Shown here one piece after another: positions 25,405 through 34,370 of a stretch of 64,000 nucleotides of DNA; positions within the stretch are counted from its first letter, which is position 1, and each line of letters begins with the position of its first letter. The position numbers were made by a program, and so were the translations under genes. The DNA comes from Cupriavidus taiwanensis (GTDB lineage: Bacteria; Pseudomonadota; Gammaproteobacteria; Burkholderiales; Burkholderiaceae). Location: assembly GCF_900250075.1 (NCBI RefSeq), contig NZ_LT977070.1, positions 1,752,603 to 1,816,602 on the forward strand, given 5' to 3'. Under the pieces are notes generated by a model. The model ran no database searches and was not told where the DNA came from. It saw only the letters and a list, made by a program, of their open reading frames with translations.

Positions 25405-25977
25405 CTGGCCCAGGTCAGCGCCACCGTCCCGGTGCTGGAGGCAGGACTCGATGCGGCGTTGAACGCGCTGGACGTGATGCTTTGGTGTTCCGCCGGGCAC
25501 ATACCGCGCCGAACTCGGCGGTGCTGGGATGATTCCCGCGGCACCGCAGATCGCCGGTACGGGTTCGCCGGCGGACCTGCTGCGACGCAGGCCGAGAATG
25601 CGTTCTCCGCGCTGGTCAAGCGTGAAGAACAGGCAGGCACCCTGGCGCAAGGCGAGACTTCGCTGATCCAGGCGCGCAATGCCTCGCTTGCCGCCTACCA
25701 GAAAGGCGTTGTCCGCCTGATCGAGGTCCTCCATGCTGACGAGAGTCTTCTGCGGACGTCCGACGCAAGGGCACAGGCACAGACCGAATCGGCGCGCGCC
25801 GCCGTGGCTGCGTTCAAGGCGCTCGGCGGGGGATGGGAACCGGCAGCTGCCTTATCGTGCAACGATCCTGTGCGCGCTCCAGCTGACAGGGCTGGGTGCG
25901 TGCGGAAATTTGTTGCGCGAGTCACCGACGAAGTGCGAGAGCAGGGTGCGCGACGCGATACAGTCTGCCCCGAATAG
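25405..25977 (+). pseudogene. Decayed NodT-family outer membrane factor gene (remnant)
   Basis: Three collinear pieces match the C-terminal half of the intact factor at 15082-16560. Piece 1 (25405-25482) reads LAQVSATVPVLEAGLDAALNALDVM (intact: AQVAQTRVTIPPLQIELETQLNRLDVLM). After a +1 shift in a T run near 25483, piece 2 reads GVPPGTYRAEL...SPADLLRRRP. After an internal deletion near 25590, piece 3 reads AENAFSALVKREEQ...AYQKGVVRLIEVL...AFKALGGGW, ending near 25836, with an unrelated tail to the stop. It has no start or lipobox and cannot make a channel. Confidence 0.75.
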
Positions 25978-26091
25978 GCGCTATGGCGAAACGCGACAAC
26001 TGTTGACCGGCTAAATTAGGGATTGCTGAGAACAGCCGTTATTTCCTAATCTGATTCACAAGCCCGGGCATTATTCTGGGGAGGTGAGATT

Positions 26092-26349
26092 ATGTCTGCA
26101 CGACGGCTCCAGACCAGCACGTTGACAGTTATGGCCGTTGTGGCCGCGCTTTCGGGCGTGGCCAGCGCCACGGAGCAGGCGCAGCAGCGCCGGCAGGCCC
26201 GCGACGTCCGACAGGACACGAGACAGGACGCACGAGACACAAAACAGGATTGCCGGGCCGCCAATCAGCAAAGCAACGCCCAATGCCGCCAGGACAAGCA
26301 CCAGACCAAGCAGCAAGGACGGCAGACCAGCCGGGACATCAAATATTGA
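26092..26349 (+). CDS. Small exported Gln/Arg/Asp-rich protein
   Basis: An 85-aa protein with a signal peptide (residues 1-26, ending GVASA) and a strongly polar mature part built from repeats of the QxxRQxxRDxRQDxR type, with two Cys (CRAANQQSNAQC). It should be exported and largely helical or disordered. GGGGAGG lies before the ATG, supporting translation. Many proteobacteria carry such short charged periplasmic proteins of unknown role. It lies next to the decayed efflux remnant. Confidence 0.7.
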   Translation: MSARRLQTSTLTVMAVVAALSGVASATEQAQQRRQARDVRQDTRQDARDTKQDCRAANQQSNAQCRQDKHQTKQQGRQTSRDIKY

Positions 26350-26492
26350 GCGGCGGGGGATCGCGAGAGCAGGATTGTGCCCCGCACAAAACCTCGGCGG
26401 CCGTCATGACGAGGGGTAGTCGTCGGCGAGCCTCTATCTAGCTTCTGCGACAACCGCGCCGTATCGCGGCCGGTGTCCCCCGGACCCGGGCA

Positions 26493-26714
26493 TCAGCGGA
26501 CCCAGCGCTCGACCTGGGCTTGCAGGCGCGGCCCGACCACGAGGATGGCCGGAATGACGATGACATAGCCGAGGCCCCACGAGCGCAGCCAGGTCGGCGC
26601 AAAATCCTCGGTGAATCCGATATTGAGCGCAAGCAGGGCGAACGAGATGATCCCCGTGGTGATCACGCCCATCGACAGCGCGAAAGCGATTTTCCGTTTC
26701 AGTTCTACGTTCAT
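26493..26714 (-). CDS. DUF2798-type small membrane protein
   Basis: A 73-aa protein with two membrane helices (about 9-30 and 48-68): MNVELKRKIAFALSMGVITTGIISF... and GYVIVIPAILVVGPRLQAQVERWV. This pattern matches the DUF2798 two-helix family. GGAAG precedes ATG 26714; the start at 26726 is less well placed. It lies downstream of the SDR gene on the same strand. Function unknown. Confidence 0.75.
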   Translation of the reverse strand: MNVELKRKIAFALSMGVITTGIISFALLALNIGFTEDFAPTWLRSWGLGYVIVIPAILVVGPRLQAQVERWVR

Positions 26715-26813
26715 GGCGACTTCCATTTCCTAGACATGCCGTGCGGGTCGTACGCGGATGCCGCACGCCCGGCCGACAGGGCGCAGGCGTGCGGGCGCTC
26801 CGGACGCGTACGC

Positions 26814-27617
26814 TTACCGGTCCACGCCGTACCGCGCGGCGGGCTGCGCGCGCGAAAGGTTGGGGCCCAGCACGGCGCGAGCCGCTTCGAATGCCTGCCA
26901 GTCAGCGGCTTCCGGCAGCGACGGAATGGTGATCACCTCGCCCTGGTCCAGCCCTGCCAGTGCCGCATCGACCAGGTCGTCGCCGTCCATCACCAGCGCT
27001 TGCGGCAGATTCTCGACAGGCTGCCCGGCAACGTCCCAGAACGCCGTGCGGGTTGCCCCCGGCAGCACCGCCTGGACGCGCACGCCGTGGCCGGCAAGCT
27101 CATGCTGCAGTGACTGGGTAAAGGCCAGCACAAAGGCCTTGGAGCCGCCGTATACGCCGTTCAGCACCTCGGGCGCGATCGCGACGATCGACGCAATATT
27201 GATGATCGTGCCCTGGCCCCGCGCCACGAAGGCCGGCGCTGCGGCGTAGGTGAGGCGAGTCAGCGCCGTGACGTTGAGTTCGATCATCGCCTGCATCGTG
27301 TCCACATCCGACGCCAGCAAGGGCAATGCGCCGCCGAAGCCCGCGTTGTTGACTAGCGTGGTGATGCTGGCGTCCGTCCTCAGGATGTTCTCGACGCGCC
27401 GTACCTCGGCCGCCTGGCCCAGGTCGGCGGTCACGATCTCGACGGAACGCCCGGTCTGGTCGGTGATCCGCCGTGCCAGGGTCTCGAGCCGGCCGCGGTT
27501 GCGCGCCACCAGGATCAGGTCATGGCCGCGGCGCGCGAGCCGATCCGCGTAGATGGCGCCGATGCCCGAAGACGCCCCGGTGATCAGGGCGGTGCCAGCG
27601 TAAGTGTGCGTTGTCAC
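26814..27617 (-). CDS. Short-chain dehydrogenase/reductase
   Basis: A 267-aa classical SDR. It has the cofactor motif ITGASSGIGAIYADRLARRGHDLILVARN (the Arg suggests NADP preference), LVNNAGFGG, and the catalytic Ser with YGGSK. The GTG start at 27617 has GGAG seven bases upstream; the frame extends further but without a ribosome site. It is divergent from the GlxA-type regulator, which may control it. Substrate unknown. Confidence 0.9.
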   Translation of the reverse strand: MTTHTYAGTALITGASSGIGAIYADRLARRGHDLILVARNRGRLETLARRITDQTGRSVEIVTADLGQAAEVRRVENILRTDASITTLVNNAGFGGALPLLASDVDTMQAMIELNVTALTRLTYAAAPAFVARGQGTIINIASIVAIAPEVLNGVYGGSKAFVLAFTQSLQHELAGHGVRVQAVLPGATRTAFWDVAGQPVENLPQALVMDGDDLVDAALAGLDQGEVITIPSLPEAADWQAFEAARAVLGPNLSRAQPAARYGVDR

Positions 27618-27791
27618 GTTGAAGCTCCATAACAGTGGGAAGGCAGTGAGAAGGTCCGTGGCAGCCGGCGATGCGTATCGCCGCTGCGTGCATCGAAGAT
27701 TAGGTGCACAATGGCGATGGCAACAATGTCGTAGATCCCACTTTTTATGCCGCGGCGGAAATGTGCCTTCCGCCGCCACCAGGAGTTCGCC

Positions 27792-28742
27792 ATGCACCAT
27801 GTGGCCCTAGCCCTCTATCCCGGCTTCCAGGCGCTGAACCTTGCGGTGTCGACAGTGCTCGAGTTCGCCAACCGGGCGCTTGGCGAGCCGCTGTACCAGG
27901 TCCACCTGCTGTCCGAACATGGCGGCCCCGTGGCGAGTTCCGGGGGCTTTGCCGTCAGTACCGAACCGTTTGGCCGGCGTCGCTTCGATACCGTCCTGGT
28001 GGTGGGAGACAATGACGTCATGCCCGCGCCGCCGGCGCTGGTGAAGTTCCTGCAGCGCGCGGCGCGCACGTCGCGGCGGATAGGCGCCACGTGTACCGGC
28101 GCCTTCACCCTGGCCGAGGCGGGCTTGCTGGCCGGCCGCCGTGCCACCACGCACTGGTATTACGCCGAGGAGCTGCGGCGCCGCTTCCCGGATGTCAGCG
28201 TGGAGGAGGACCGCATCTTCATCATCGACGGTCCGGTCTGGACCTCGGCCGGGATGTCGGCCTGCATCGACCTCGCGCTGGCACTGGTGGAGAAGGACGC
28301 GGGCGCCGCCGTCGCGCGCGGCGTGGCCAAGAGCCTGGTGGTTTACCATCGCCGCGCCGGCGGCCAGTCGCAATTTTCGGCGCTGCTGGACCTGGAGCCG
28401 CGCTCCGATCGCATTCGCGGCGCGCTCGATTTCGCCCGGCAGAACCTGCAGCAGGACCTGTCGGTGGAGCAGCTGGCGAATGCCGCGCACCTCAGCGCCC
28501 GCCAGTTCTCGCGCGCATTCCGCGACGAAACCGGGCAAAGCCCGGCCAAAGCCGTGGAGCGCCTGCGCGTGGAGGCGGCGCGGCTGATGATGGAAAGCGG
28601 ACGTCATCCCATCGACGTGGTTGCCCGGGATACCGGCTTTGGCGACGCCGAGCGCATGCGGCGGGCCTTCCTGCGGGCGTTCGGGCAACCGCCGCAGGCG
28701 ATCCGCCGCATGGCGCGGGGTGGCGCCTTGCAGACGGCCTAG
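27792..28742 (+). CDS. GlxA-family regulator (DJ-1/PfpI domain plus AraC HTH)
   Basis: A 316-aa regulator. Residues 1-165 form a DJ-1/PfpI-like domain with the Cys elbow GATCTGAFTLAEAGLLAGRRATTHW. The C-terminus has a double AraC helix-turn-helix (LSVEQLANAAHLSARQFSRAFRDETGQSPAKAVERLRVEAARLMME... and DTGFGDAERMRRAFLRAFGQPPQAIRR). AGGAG precedes ATG 27792. Divergent from the SDR with 174 bp between, so probably its regulator. Confidence 0.93.
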   Translation: MHHVALALYPGFQALNLAVSTVLEFANRALGEPLYQVHLLSEHGGPVASSGGFAVSTEPFGRRRFDTVLVVGDNDVMPAPPALVKFLQRAARTSRRIGATCTGAFTLAEAGLLAGRRATTHWYYAEELRRRFPDVSVEEDRIFIIDGPVWTSAGMSACIDLALALVEKDAGAAVARGVAKSLVVYHRRAGGQSQFSALLDLEPRSDRIRGALDFARQNLQQDLSVEQLANAAHLSARQFSRAFRDETGQSPAKAVERLRVEAARLMMESGRHPIDVVARDTGFGDAERMRRAFLRAFGQPPQAIRRMARGGALQTA

Positions 28743-28878
28743 CTGGTGCAGGCGTCACATTGGCTGGATATGCGTGTTCCGGAGCAGGGCGTCCTTCGCC
28801 GACGCCGGAAGCGGAATCGCGCCGGTATGCGCAATACGCCAGCTAGAATCTGAAAACAGCTTCTCTTGGCACGGCATC

Positions 28879-31014
28879 ATGAAACACGACCCCAGCGTTA
28901 TGCATGACGAGCCGCCGGCCCCGCGCGGGGAGGGCCAGCCGGGCGACCTGGCGGATGCGGCTACGGTGTCCAACGGCAACGCGCTCTATATCAATCGCGA
29001 ACTCAGCCAGCTGGCGTTCTTTGAGCGAGTCCTGCAGCAGGCGGCCGATCCTGCCATGCCGCTGCTCGAGCGCCTGCGTGCGCTGTGCACCTTCAGCAGC
29101 AACCTGGATGAGTTCTATGAGATCCGCGTGGCGGGGTTGAAGGAGCAGTGCGTGCTGTCGTCGCCGGTGGTCGGCCCGGACGGGCTGACGCCGCAGGCCG
29201 TTTACGCCGCGGTCAACCAGCGCGTGCGCGAGCTGGTCGGTCAACAGTACCGGCTGTTCAATGACGTGCTGATTCCCGCCATGGCCCAGGAGCAGATTTG
29301 CTTCCTGCGGCGGCCATCGTGGAATGCCGCGCAGCAAGACTGGATTCGCGAGTTCTTCTTTGCCGAGCTGATGCCGGTCCTGACGCCAATCAGGCTGGAT
29401 CCGGCGCATCCGTTTCCGCGCGTGCTGAACAAGAGCCTGAACTTCGCCGTTGAGCTCGAGGGCAAGGATGCGTTCGGCCGCAGCTCCGGCAATGCCATTG
29501 TGCAGGCGCCCAGGGCGCTGCCGCGCGTGATCGCGCTGCCAGCGCAGGTTGCCGGATGCGAACACGGCTTCGTGTTCCTGTCTTCGATCCTGCATGCCCA
29601 CGTCGGCGAGCTGTTCAGCGGCATGACGGTGCGCGGCTGCTACCAGTTCCGGGTTACCCGCAACAGCGAGCTGTTTGTCGACGAGGAAGAGGTCAAGAAC
29701 CTGCGCGAGGCGCTGCAGGGCGAACTGCCGCACCGGCACCTCGGCGATGCGGTGCGGCTCGAGGTGGCCGACAACTGCCCGCGCGCCATGACCGCGTTCC
29801 TGCAGGAGCAGTTTGGCCTCGCACCCGCCGAGGTGTTCGCGGTCAACGGTCCGGTCAACCTGGTCCGCCTGATGCAGGTGCCGGACCAGGTCGACCGGCC
29901 GGACCTGAAATACCCGCCGTTCCGGCCGGGCTTGCCCAAGGCGCTGCGGGACCAGCCCGATGTCTTCCGCGCCATGCGCGATGGCGACATCCTGCTGCAC
30001 CATCCGTTCCAGTCGTTTGCGCCGGTGGTCGATTTCGTCAGGCAGGCGGCGCAGGATCCGGATGTGGTGGCGATCAGCCAGACGGTGTATCGGGCCGGGC
30101 ATGACTCGGCGCTGCTGTCGTCGCTGATCGAGGCCGCGCGCAACGGCAAGGAGGTCACGGCCGTGGTCGAGTTGATGGCGCGCTTCGACGAAGAGGCCAA
30201 CATCGGCTGGGCGGGGCAACTAGAGGAAGTGGGGGCGCATGTGGTCTACGGCGTGGTCGGCTTCAAGGCGCACGCCAAGATCCTGATGGTGGTGCGGCGC
30301 GAGGACGGAAGGCTCAGGCGCTATGTGCATCTCGGCACCGGCAACTATCATCACGAGACCTCGCGCAGCTATACGGATTTCGGCTTGCTGACCTGCGATG
30401 AAGCGCTGACCCAGGACGTGGCCCAGGTCTTTAGCCAGCTGACCGGCCGTGGCCAGACGCAAAGCATGACCCATGTCTGGCAATCGCCGTTTACGCTGAA
30501 GCAGCAGCTGCTGGCGGCGATCCGGGGCGAGGCCGAACACGCCCGGGCCGGGCGCAAGGGGCGCATCATCGCCAAGATGAATGCGCTGCTCGAGCCCGAG
30601 CTGATCCAGGCGCTGTACGACGCGTCAGGCCAGGGGGTGCGCATCGACCTGATCGTGCGGGGCGCGTGCGCGCTGCGTCCGGGTGTCGCCGGACTGTCCG
30701 AGCACATCACGGTGAAATCGGTGATGGGCCGGTTTCTCGAGCACTCGCGCATTTTCTGCTTCCACGACGGCGGCGCCGACAAGGTCATGCTGTCGAGCGG
30801 GGAGTGGATGGAACGAAGCCTGTCGCGTCGCATCGAAATAAGTTTTCCGGTGCTCGATCCCCGCTTGAAGGAGCGCGTCTTCTCCGAGGGCCTCGAGCCG
30901 TACCTGTCCGATCGGTGCGAAGCGTGGATGATGACGCCTGAAGGAAACTATGAGCGCCCGCCCGTGCCGGACGGCGAGTCGGCGCAGCGCATGCTGCTGG
31001 CTGCACTGACCTGA
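28879..31014 (+). CDS. ppk1: Polyphosphate kinase 1
   Basis: A 711-aa enzyme that polymerises the terminal phosphate of ATP into polyphosphate. The N-terminal domain carries NRELSQLAFFERVLQQA and FSSNLDEFYEIRVAGLKEQ. The phospho-histidine motif is YVHLGTGNYHHETSRSYTDFGLL, with His484. The second catalytic domain has the Arg/His-rich region around RIDLIVRGACALRPGVAGLSEHI. The start is the ATG of MKHDPSVMHDE; an upstream reading frame runs in from the glxA gene. It stands alone and ends 10 bp from the convergent flavoprotein gene. Confidence 0.96.
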   Translation: MKHDPSVMHDEPPAPRGEGQPGDLADAATVSNGNALYINRELSQLAFFERVLQQAADPAMPLLERLRALCTFSSNLDEFYEIRVAGLKEQCVLSSPVVGPDGLTPQAVYAAVNQRVRELVGQQYRLFNDVLIPAMAQEQICFLRRPSWNAAQQDWIREFFFAELMPVLTPIRLDPAHPFPRVLNKSLNFAVELEGKDAFGRSSGNAIVQAPRALPRVIALPAQVAGCEHGFVFLSSILHAHVGELFSGMTVRGCYQFRVTRNSELFVDEEEVKNLREALQGELPHRHLGDAVRLEVADNCPRAMTAFLQEQFGLAPAEVFAVNGPVNLVRLMQVPDQVDRPDLKYPPFRPGLPKALRDQPDVFRAMRDGDILLHHPFQSFAPVVDFVRQAAQDPDVVAISQTVYRAGHDSALLSSLIEAARNGKEVTAVVELMARFDEEANIGWAGQLEEVGAHVVYGVVGFKAHAKILMVVRREDGRLRRYVHLGTGNYHHETSRSYTDFGLLTCDEALTQDVAQVFSQLTGRGQTQSMTHVWQSPFTLKQQLLAAIRGEAEHARAGRKGRIIAKMNALLEPELIQALYDASGQGVRIDLIVRGACALRPGVAGLSEHITVKSVMGRFLEHSRIFCFHDGGADKVMLSSGEWMERSLSRRIEISFPVLDPRLKERVFSEGLEPYLSDRCEAWMMTPEGNYERPPVPDGESAQRMLLAALT

Positions 31015-31024
31015 GTGCGCCGCT

Positions 31025-32458
31025 TCACCTTGGCAATTCTGGCTCCACGTCGATGACCCGGCCCGGGCACAAGATAAGGTTGGGATCCAGTGACCGTTTG
31101 AGCGAGCGCATCAACGCCAGCGCCTCGGGCGTGCGCGAGTGCCCAAGGAACGGCTTCTTGTGCGTGCCGATGCCATGCTCGGCGGAAATGCTGCCGTCGA
31201 ACTCTTGCACCTTGGGGTAGAGCACGGCGCTGATCTCGTGCTCGGGAAAGTCCTCCGCCGTCGCGCCGGGAAGATAAACGCTGACATGCAGGTTGCTGTC
31301 GCCCACATGGCCGAAGTTGACCAGTTCGGCGTGCGGCCAGCGCGCCAGCACCGCCGCGCGCAGGCTCTCGGCGAAGCGGCCGATCTGGCCGATCGGTACG
31401 CTCACGTCGTAGGCGGCATTGGGCGCCCACATCACCGGGAACTCGGCGACCGCGTCGCGCAGCTTCCAGAAGCTCTCGGCTTCCTTTTCGCTGGTGGCAA
31501 CGGCAGCGTCGGTGATCAGGCCGGCTTCCATCGCCGTTTCCAGCATCGATTCAAAGGCCGCGCCGTCCTGTCCGGCGTCGTTGCCCTGCAGGTCGACCAG
31601 CACATAGAACGGTGAGCCGGCGGGCAGCGGGGCGCGCACGCCCGGCACGCGTGTCGTCACCAGTTCATAGAAATCGGCCCACATCGCCTCGAAGGCCGAC
31701 ACACGGCCCGACAGCCGGCGCTGCGCATGGCGCAGCAGCGCCACCACGTCTTCATAGCTGCGCAGCGCGCATAGTGCGGTCTGGGTGCTGCCGGGCAGCG
31801 GCGCGAGCCGCAGCACAGCGCGTGTAATGACGCCGAGCGTGCCTTCGCTGCCGATAAAGAGCTGGCGCAGGTCGTAGCCGGCGTTGTTCTTCTGCATCTT
31901 GTTGAGCGAGCTGACCACGGTGCCGTCAGCCAGCACCGCCTCCAGCCCGAGCACCTGCTCGCGCATCATGCCGTAGCGGATCACGCGGTTGCCGCCGGCG
32001 TTGGTGGCGATATTGCCGCCGATCTGGCAACTGCCGCGCGCGCCCAGGTCCACCGGAAACAGCCAGTCCGCCGCGCGCGCGGCGTCCTGCGCGGCCTGCA
32101 AGGTGGTGCCGGCCAGCACGGTCATGGTGCCGGCCTGCGCATCGATTTCTTCCACGCCGCGCATGCGCTCGAGCGACAGGACCAGTTCGCCGCCGGCGGG
32201 CGTCGCGGCGCCCGCCAGGCCGGTCAGGCCGCCCTGTGGCACCACCGGTTGCCGGTGGCGATTGCAGAGGGCCAGCACCGCCGACACCTCGGCCGTGCTG
32301 CGCGGCCGTGCCACCGCGACCGGCGGCTGCGGGTCCAGCGGTGCGTACCAGTCCTTGCGGAAGCGGGTTTCGATGGCATCGCCGACTTGCAGGCCGGCGG
32401 CATCGAGGACGCCGGCCAGTTCGGCCAGCAGGGCGGAGCGGTCTTGCACGGGAGCCAT
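31025..32458 (-). CDS. FAD-linked D-2-hydroxyacid dehydrogenase-like oxidase
   Basis: A 477-aa flavoprotein of the VAO/GlcD group. It has an N-terminal FAD-binding PCMH domain (PVVPQGGLTGLAGAATPAGGELVLSLERM, GSCQIGGNIATNAGGNRVIRYGMMREQVLGLE) and a C-terminal FAD-oxidase domain with the metal-site His in NFGHVGDSNLHV and SISAEHGIGTHKK. This resembles D-lactate and D-2-hydroxyglutarate dehydrogenases. It follows the MocR regulator gene on the same strand after 133 bp. The exact substrate cannot be read from the sequence. Confidence 0.9.
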   Translation of the reverse strand: MAPVQDRSALLAELAGVLDAAGLQVGDAIETRFRKDWYAPLDPQPPVAVARPRSTAEVSAVLALCNRHRQPVVPQGGLTGLAGAATPAGGELVLSLERMRGVEEIDAQAGTMTVLAGTTLQAAQDAARAADWLFPVDLGARGSCQIGGNIATNAGGNRVIRYGMMREQVLGLEAVLADGTVVSSLNKMQKNNAGYDLRQLFIGSEGTLGVITRAVLRLAPLPGSTQTALCALRSYEDVVALLRHAQRRLSGRVSAFEAMWADFYELVTTRVPGVRAPLPAGSPFYVLVDLQGNDAGQDGAAFESMLETAMEAGLITDAAVATSEKEAESFWKLRDAVAEFPVMWAPNAAYDVSVPIGQIGRFAESLRAAVLARWPHAELVNFGHVGDSNLHVSVYLPGATAEDFPEHEISAVLYPKVQEFDGSISAEHGIGTHKKPFLGHSRTPEALALMRSLKRSLDPNLILCPGRVIDVEPELPR

Positions 32459-32591
32459 CGTGGGTCTTTCCGGTTAAGGGAGTCGGTGGGGCTGCGGGAG
32501 CGAAGGAGAGCGCCCAGCCGCAGCGCTGAATGCTAGGGCAAGGCAGTGCACGATGATAAGAGCGAATCGGCGCCGGCACGGTGGCGCCACC

Positions 32592-34187
32592 TCACGCACC
32601 GCTCCACGCTTCGTTGTTGATGCGCGCGCTGAATTCGCGTGGCGGCTGGCGCGTGCGGGCCAGGTGCTCCAGCGCAGGCTCGATGACTTCGGCAAGCTTG
32701 TGGAAGGCGGGCCCGATGTCGCCCTCCGGCACGCAGGCGTAGCCCAGCAGCAGCCCCTGCCGCGCGCGCTGCTCATCGCTGTAGTAGCGCGACAGCGGAC
32801 GCGCCGACAGGCCCTGCGTGCGCGCCGCCATGCTGATGCCGAGATCGTCGGCGCCTGGCGGCAGGTGCATCACCAGGTGCAGCCCGGCCTCGTGCGTGGA
32901 GGTAGGCCAGTCCTGGCCGAAGCGCTTCGCAATGGCCTCGCGCAGCAGGCCCTGGCGCTGCGCATAGCGCTGGCGCATGCGGCGCAGGTGGGTGGCGTAG
33001 TGGCCTTCCTCGATAAAGTCCGCGAGCACCGCCTGCTGCATCAGCTGCCCCTCGCGGAACAGTTCCGACAGGCCGGTGGCGAAATGCGGCGCCAGCGGCT
33101 TGGGCAACACCATGAAGCCCATGCGCAGCCCGGGAAAGAGCGTCTTGGAGAAGGTGCCCATGTAGATCACCCGGTCGTGCTCGTCCAGGCCCTGCAGCGA
33201 AGCCAGCGGCCGCCCTTCGAAGCGGAACTCGCTGTCGTAGTCGTCCTCGACGATCCAGGCGCCGCGATGCCGCGCGTATTCCAGCAGCATGCGCCGCCGC
33301 GTCAGGCTCATTACGGTGCCGAGCGGGTACTGGTGCGAAGGCGTCGCGAAGATAAAGCGCGGCGGGTCCTGCAGCCGCGCCGCGTCGGGCGCGATGCCTT
33401 CGTTATCCACCGGCACGGGAATCACGTCGACGCCCGCATTGGTCAGCAGGCTGCGCGTGCCCCAGTAGCCAGGGTCTTCCATCCACGCCTTGTCCCCCGG
33501 GTCGGCCAGCAGGCGCGCGATCAGGTCGATGGCCTGGTGGATGCCGGTGGTCAGGATGATCTGCTCGGACTCGCAGCGCACCGCGCGCGCCAGCCGCAGG
33601 TGCTCGGCCAGCACACGCCGCAGCGGCATATAGCCGCCGTGGTGGGCGTAGGTCAGCAATTCCGGGCGCGGATTGCGCCAGTGCTTGTTCAGCAGCCGCG
33701 CCCAGGTCGCATGCGGGAACAGCGAGACATCGGGCACGCCCGCCATGAAGGCGCCCCATTGCCGGTCAGACGCGCCGGCGTTGGACACGAGATGCATGCC
33801 GCGCCGCGACAGATCGAAGCGGTTTGAATTTTGCTGCACTGCGGGCACAGGCGTGGTGCCAATCCGGGCACCAGCCTTGTGCAATGCACTATGGTCGGGA
33901 AAAGTCTGCGAGACAAAGGTGCCACGTCCCGTCGATGCGGTGACATAGCCTTCCGCCAGCAACTGCTCATACGCATACAGAACGGTATTGCGGGAAACCC
34001 CAATCTCGGTCGCGAGCAGCCGTGACGCCGGCAGCTTGCTGCCCGCGGAGATAGACCCAGCAAGGATTTCCTGCCGGATCAGCTCATACAGCTGGCGGTT
34101 CATATGCGTCCCGTTGCGCTCCGCCTGCATCCCCGCCGGACGCTCCAGCCGCTGCAGCAGCAACTCGGACAGAATCGTTTCCTTCAA
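32592..34187 (-). CDS. MocR-type regulator (GabR/PdxR-like)
   Basis: A 531-aa GntR-aminotransferase fusion. The N-terminal winged helix is NRQLYELIRQEILAGSISAGSKLPASRLLATEIGVSRNTVLYAYEQLLAEGYVTASTGRGTFV. The aminotransferase domain has TTGIHQAIDLIARLL, the Asp of IVEDDYDSEFRF and the PLP Lys in YMGTFSKTLFPGLRMGFMVLP. The TTG start is chosen because GGAG precedes it and the SELLLQRLERP segment looks like a normal part of this subfamily. It is divergent from the M20-ABC-gabTD cluster and is the obvious candidate activator; GabR itself senses GABA and PLP. Confidence 0.9.
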   Translation of the reverse strand: MKETILSELLLQRLERPAGMQAERNGTHMNRQLYELIRQEILAGSISAGSKLPASRLLATEIGVSRNTVLYAYEQLLAEGYVTASTGRGTFVSQTFPDHSALHKAGARIGTTPVPAVQQNSNRFDLSRRGMHLVSNAGASDRQWGAFMAGVPDVSLFPHATWARLLNKHWRNPRPELLTYAHHGGYMPLRRVLAEHLRLARAVRCESEQIILTTGIHQAIDLIARLLADPGDKAWMEDPGYWGTRSLLTNAGVDVIPVPVDNEGIAPDAARLQDPPRFIFATPSHQYPLGTVMSLTRRRMLLEYARHRGAWIVEDDYDSEFRFEGRPLASLQGLDEHDRVIYMGTFSKTLFPGLRMGFMVLPKPLAPHFATGLSELFREGQLMQQAVLADFIEEGHYATHLRRMRQRYAQRQGLLREAIAKRFGQDWPTSTHEAGLHLVMHLPPGADDLGISMAARTQGLSARPLSRYYSDEQRARQGLLLGYACVPEGDIGPAFHKLAEVIEPALEHLARTRQPPREFSARINNEAWSGA

Positions 34188-34211
34188 AGTGGCTCCAGCA
34201 AATATCGTGAA

Positions 34212-34232
34212 TATGGACCTACCTATGGTACC
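34212..34232. promoter_or_regulatory. Candidate MocR control site (paired TATGG motifs)
   Basis: In the divergent gap, TATGGACC (34212-34219) and TATGGTACC (34224-34232) form two similar half-sites starting 12 bp apart, the second overlapping the palindrome TGGTACCA. They lie just upstream of the MocR start and could be a binding site. The match is short and the call is tentative. Confidence 0.3.
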
Positions 34233-34314
34233 AACGATCGTTTAATTTTCCATCCGTGGTCGGCGTCATCGCAAAGCTTTTGTCGGTGGCGCCCGATGCG
34301 TTGGCATCGCGTCG

Positions 34315-34350
34315 CCTTCATGCGTCCCTTCATTCGCCCCTTCATTCGCC
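34315..34350. repeat. 12-bp tandem repeat x3 in the leader of the M20 gene
   Basis: The unit CCTTCATTCGCC occurs twice exactly and once with two changes (CCTTCATGCGTC), head to tail, ending 20 bp before the start codon. It lies in the 5' untranslated region, between the divergent promoters and the ribosome site. Confidence 0.7.
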
Positions 34351-34370
34351 CACGTTTGCCAGGAGCTTCC

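Noticed and set aside
25981..26060. Imperfect inverted repeat TTAGGGA...TTTCCTAA before the small exported gene
   Set aside because: Arms are only about 5 bp perfect with a long spacer; too weak to call an operator.
28843..30219. 458-codon minus-strand frame opposite ppk1
   Set aside because: Antisense shadow of a well-defined polyphosphate kinase; no domain and biased composition.
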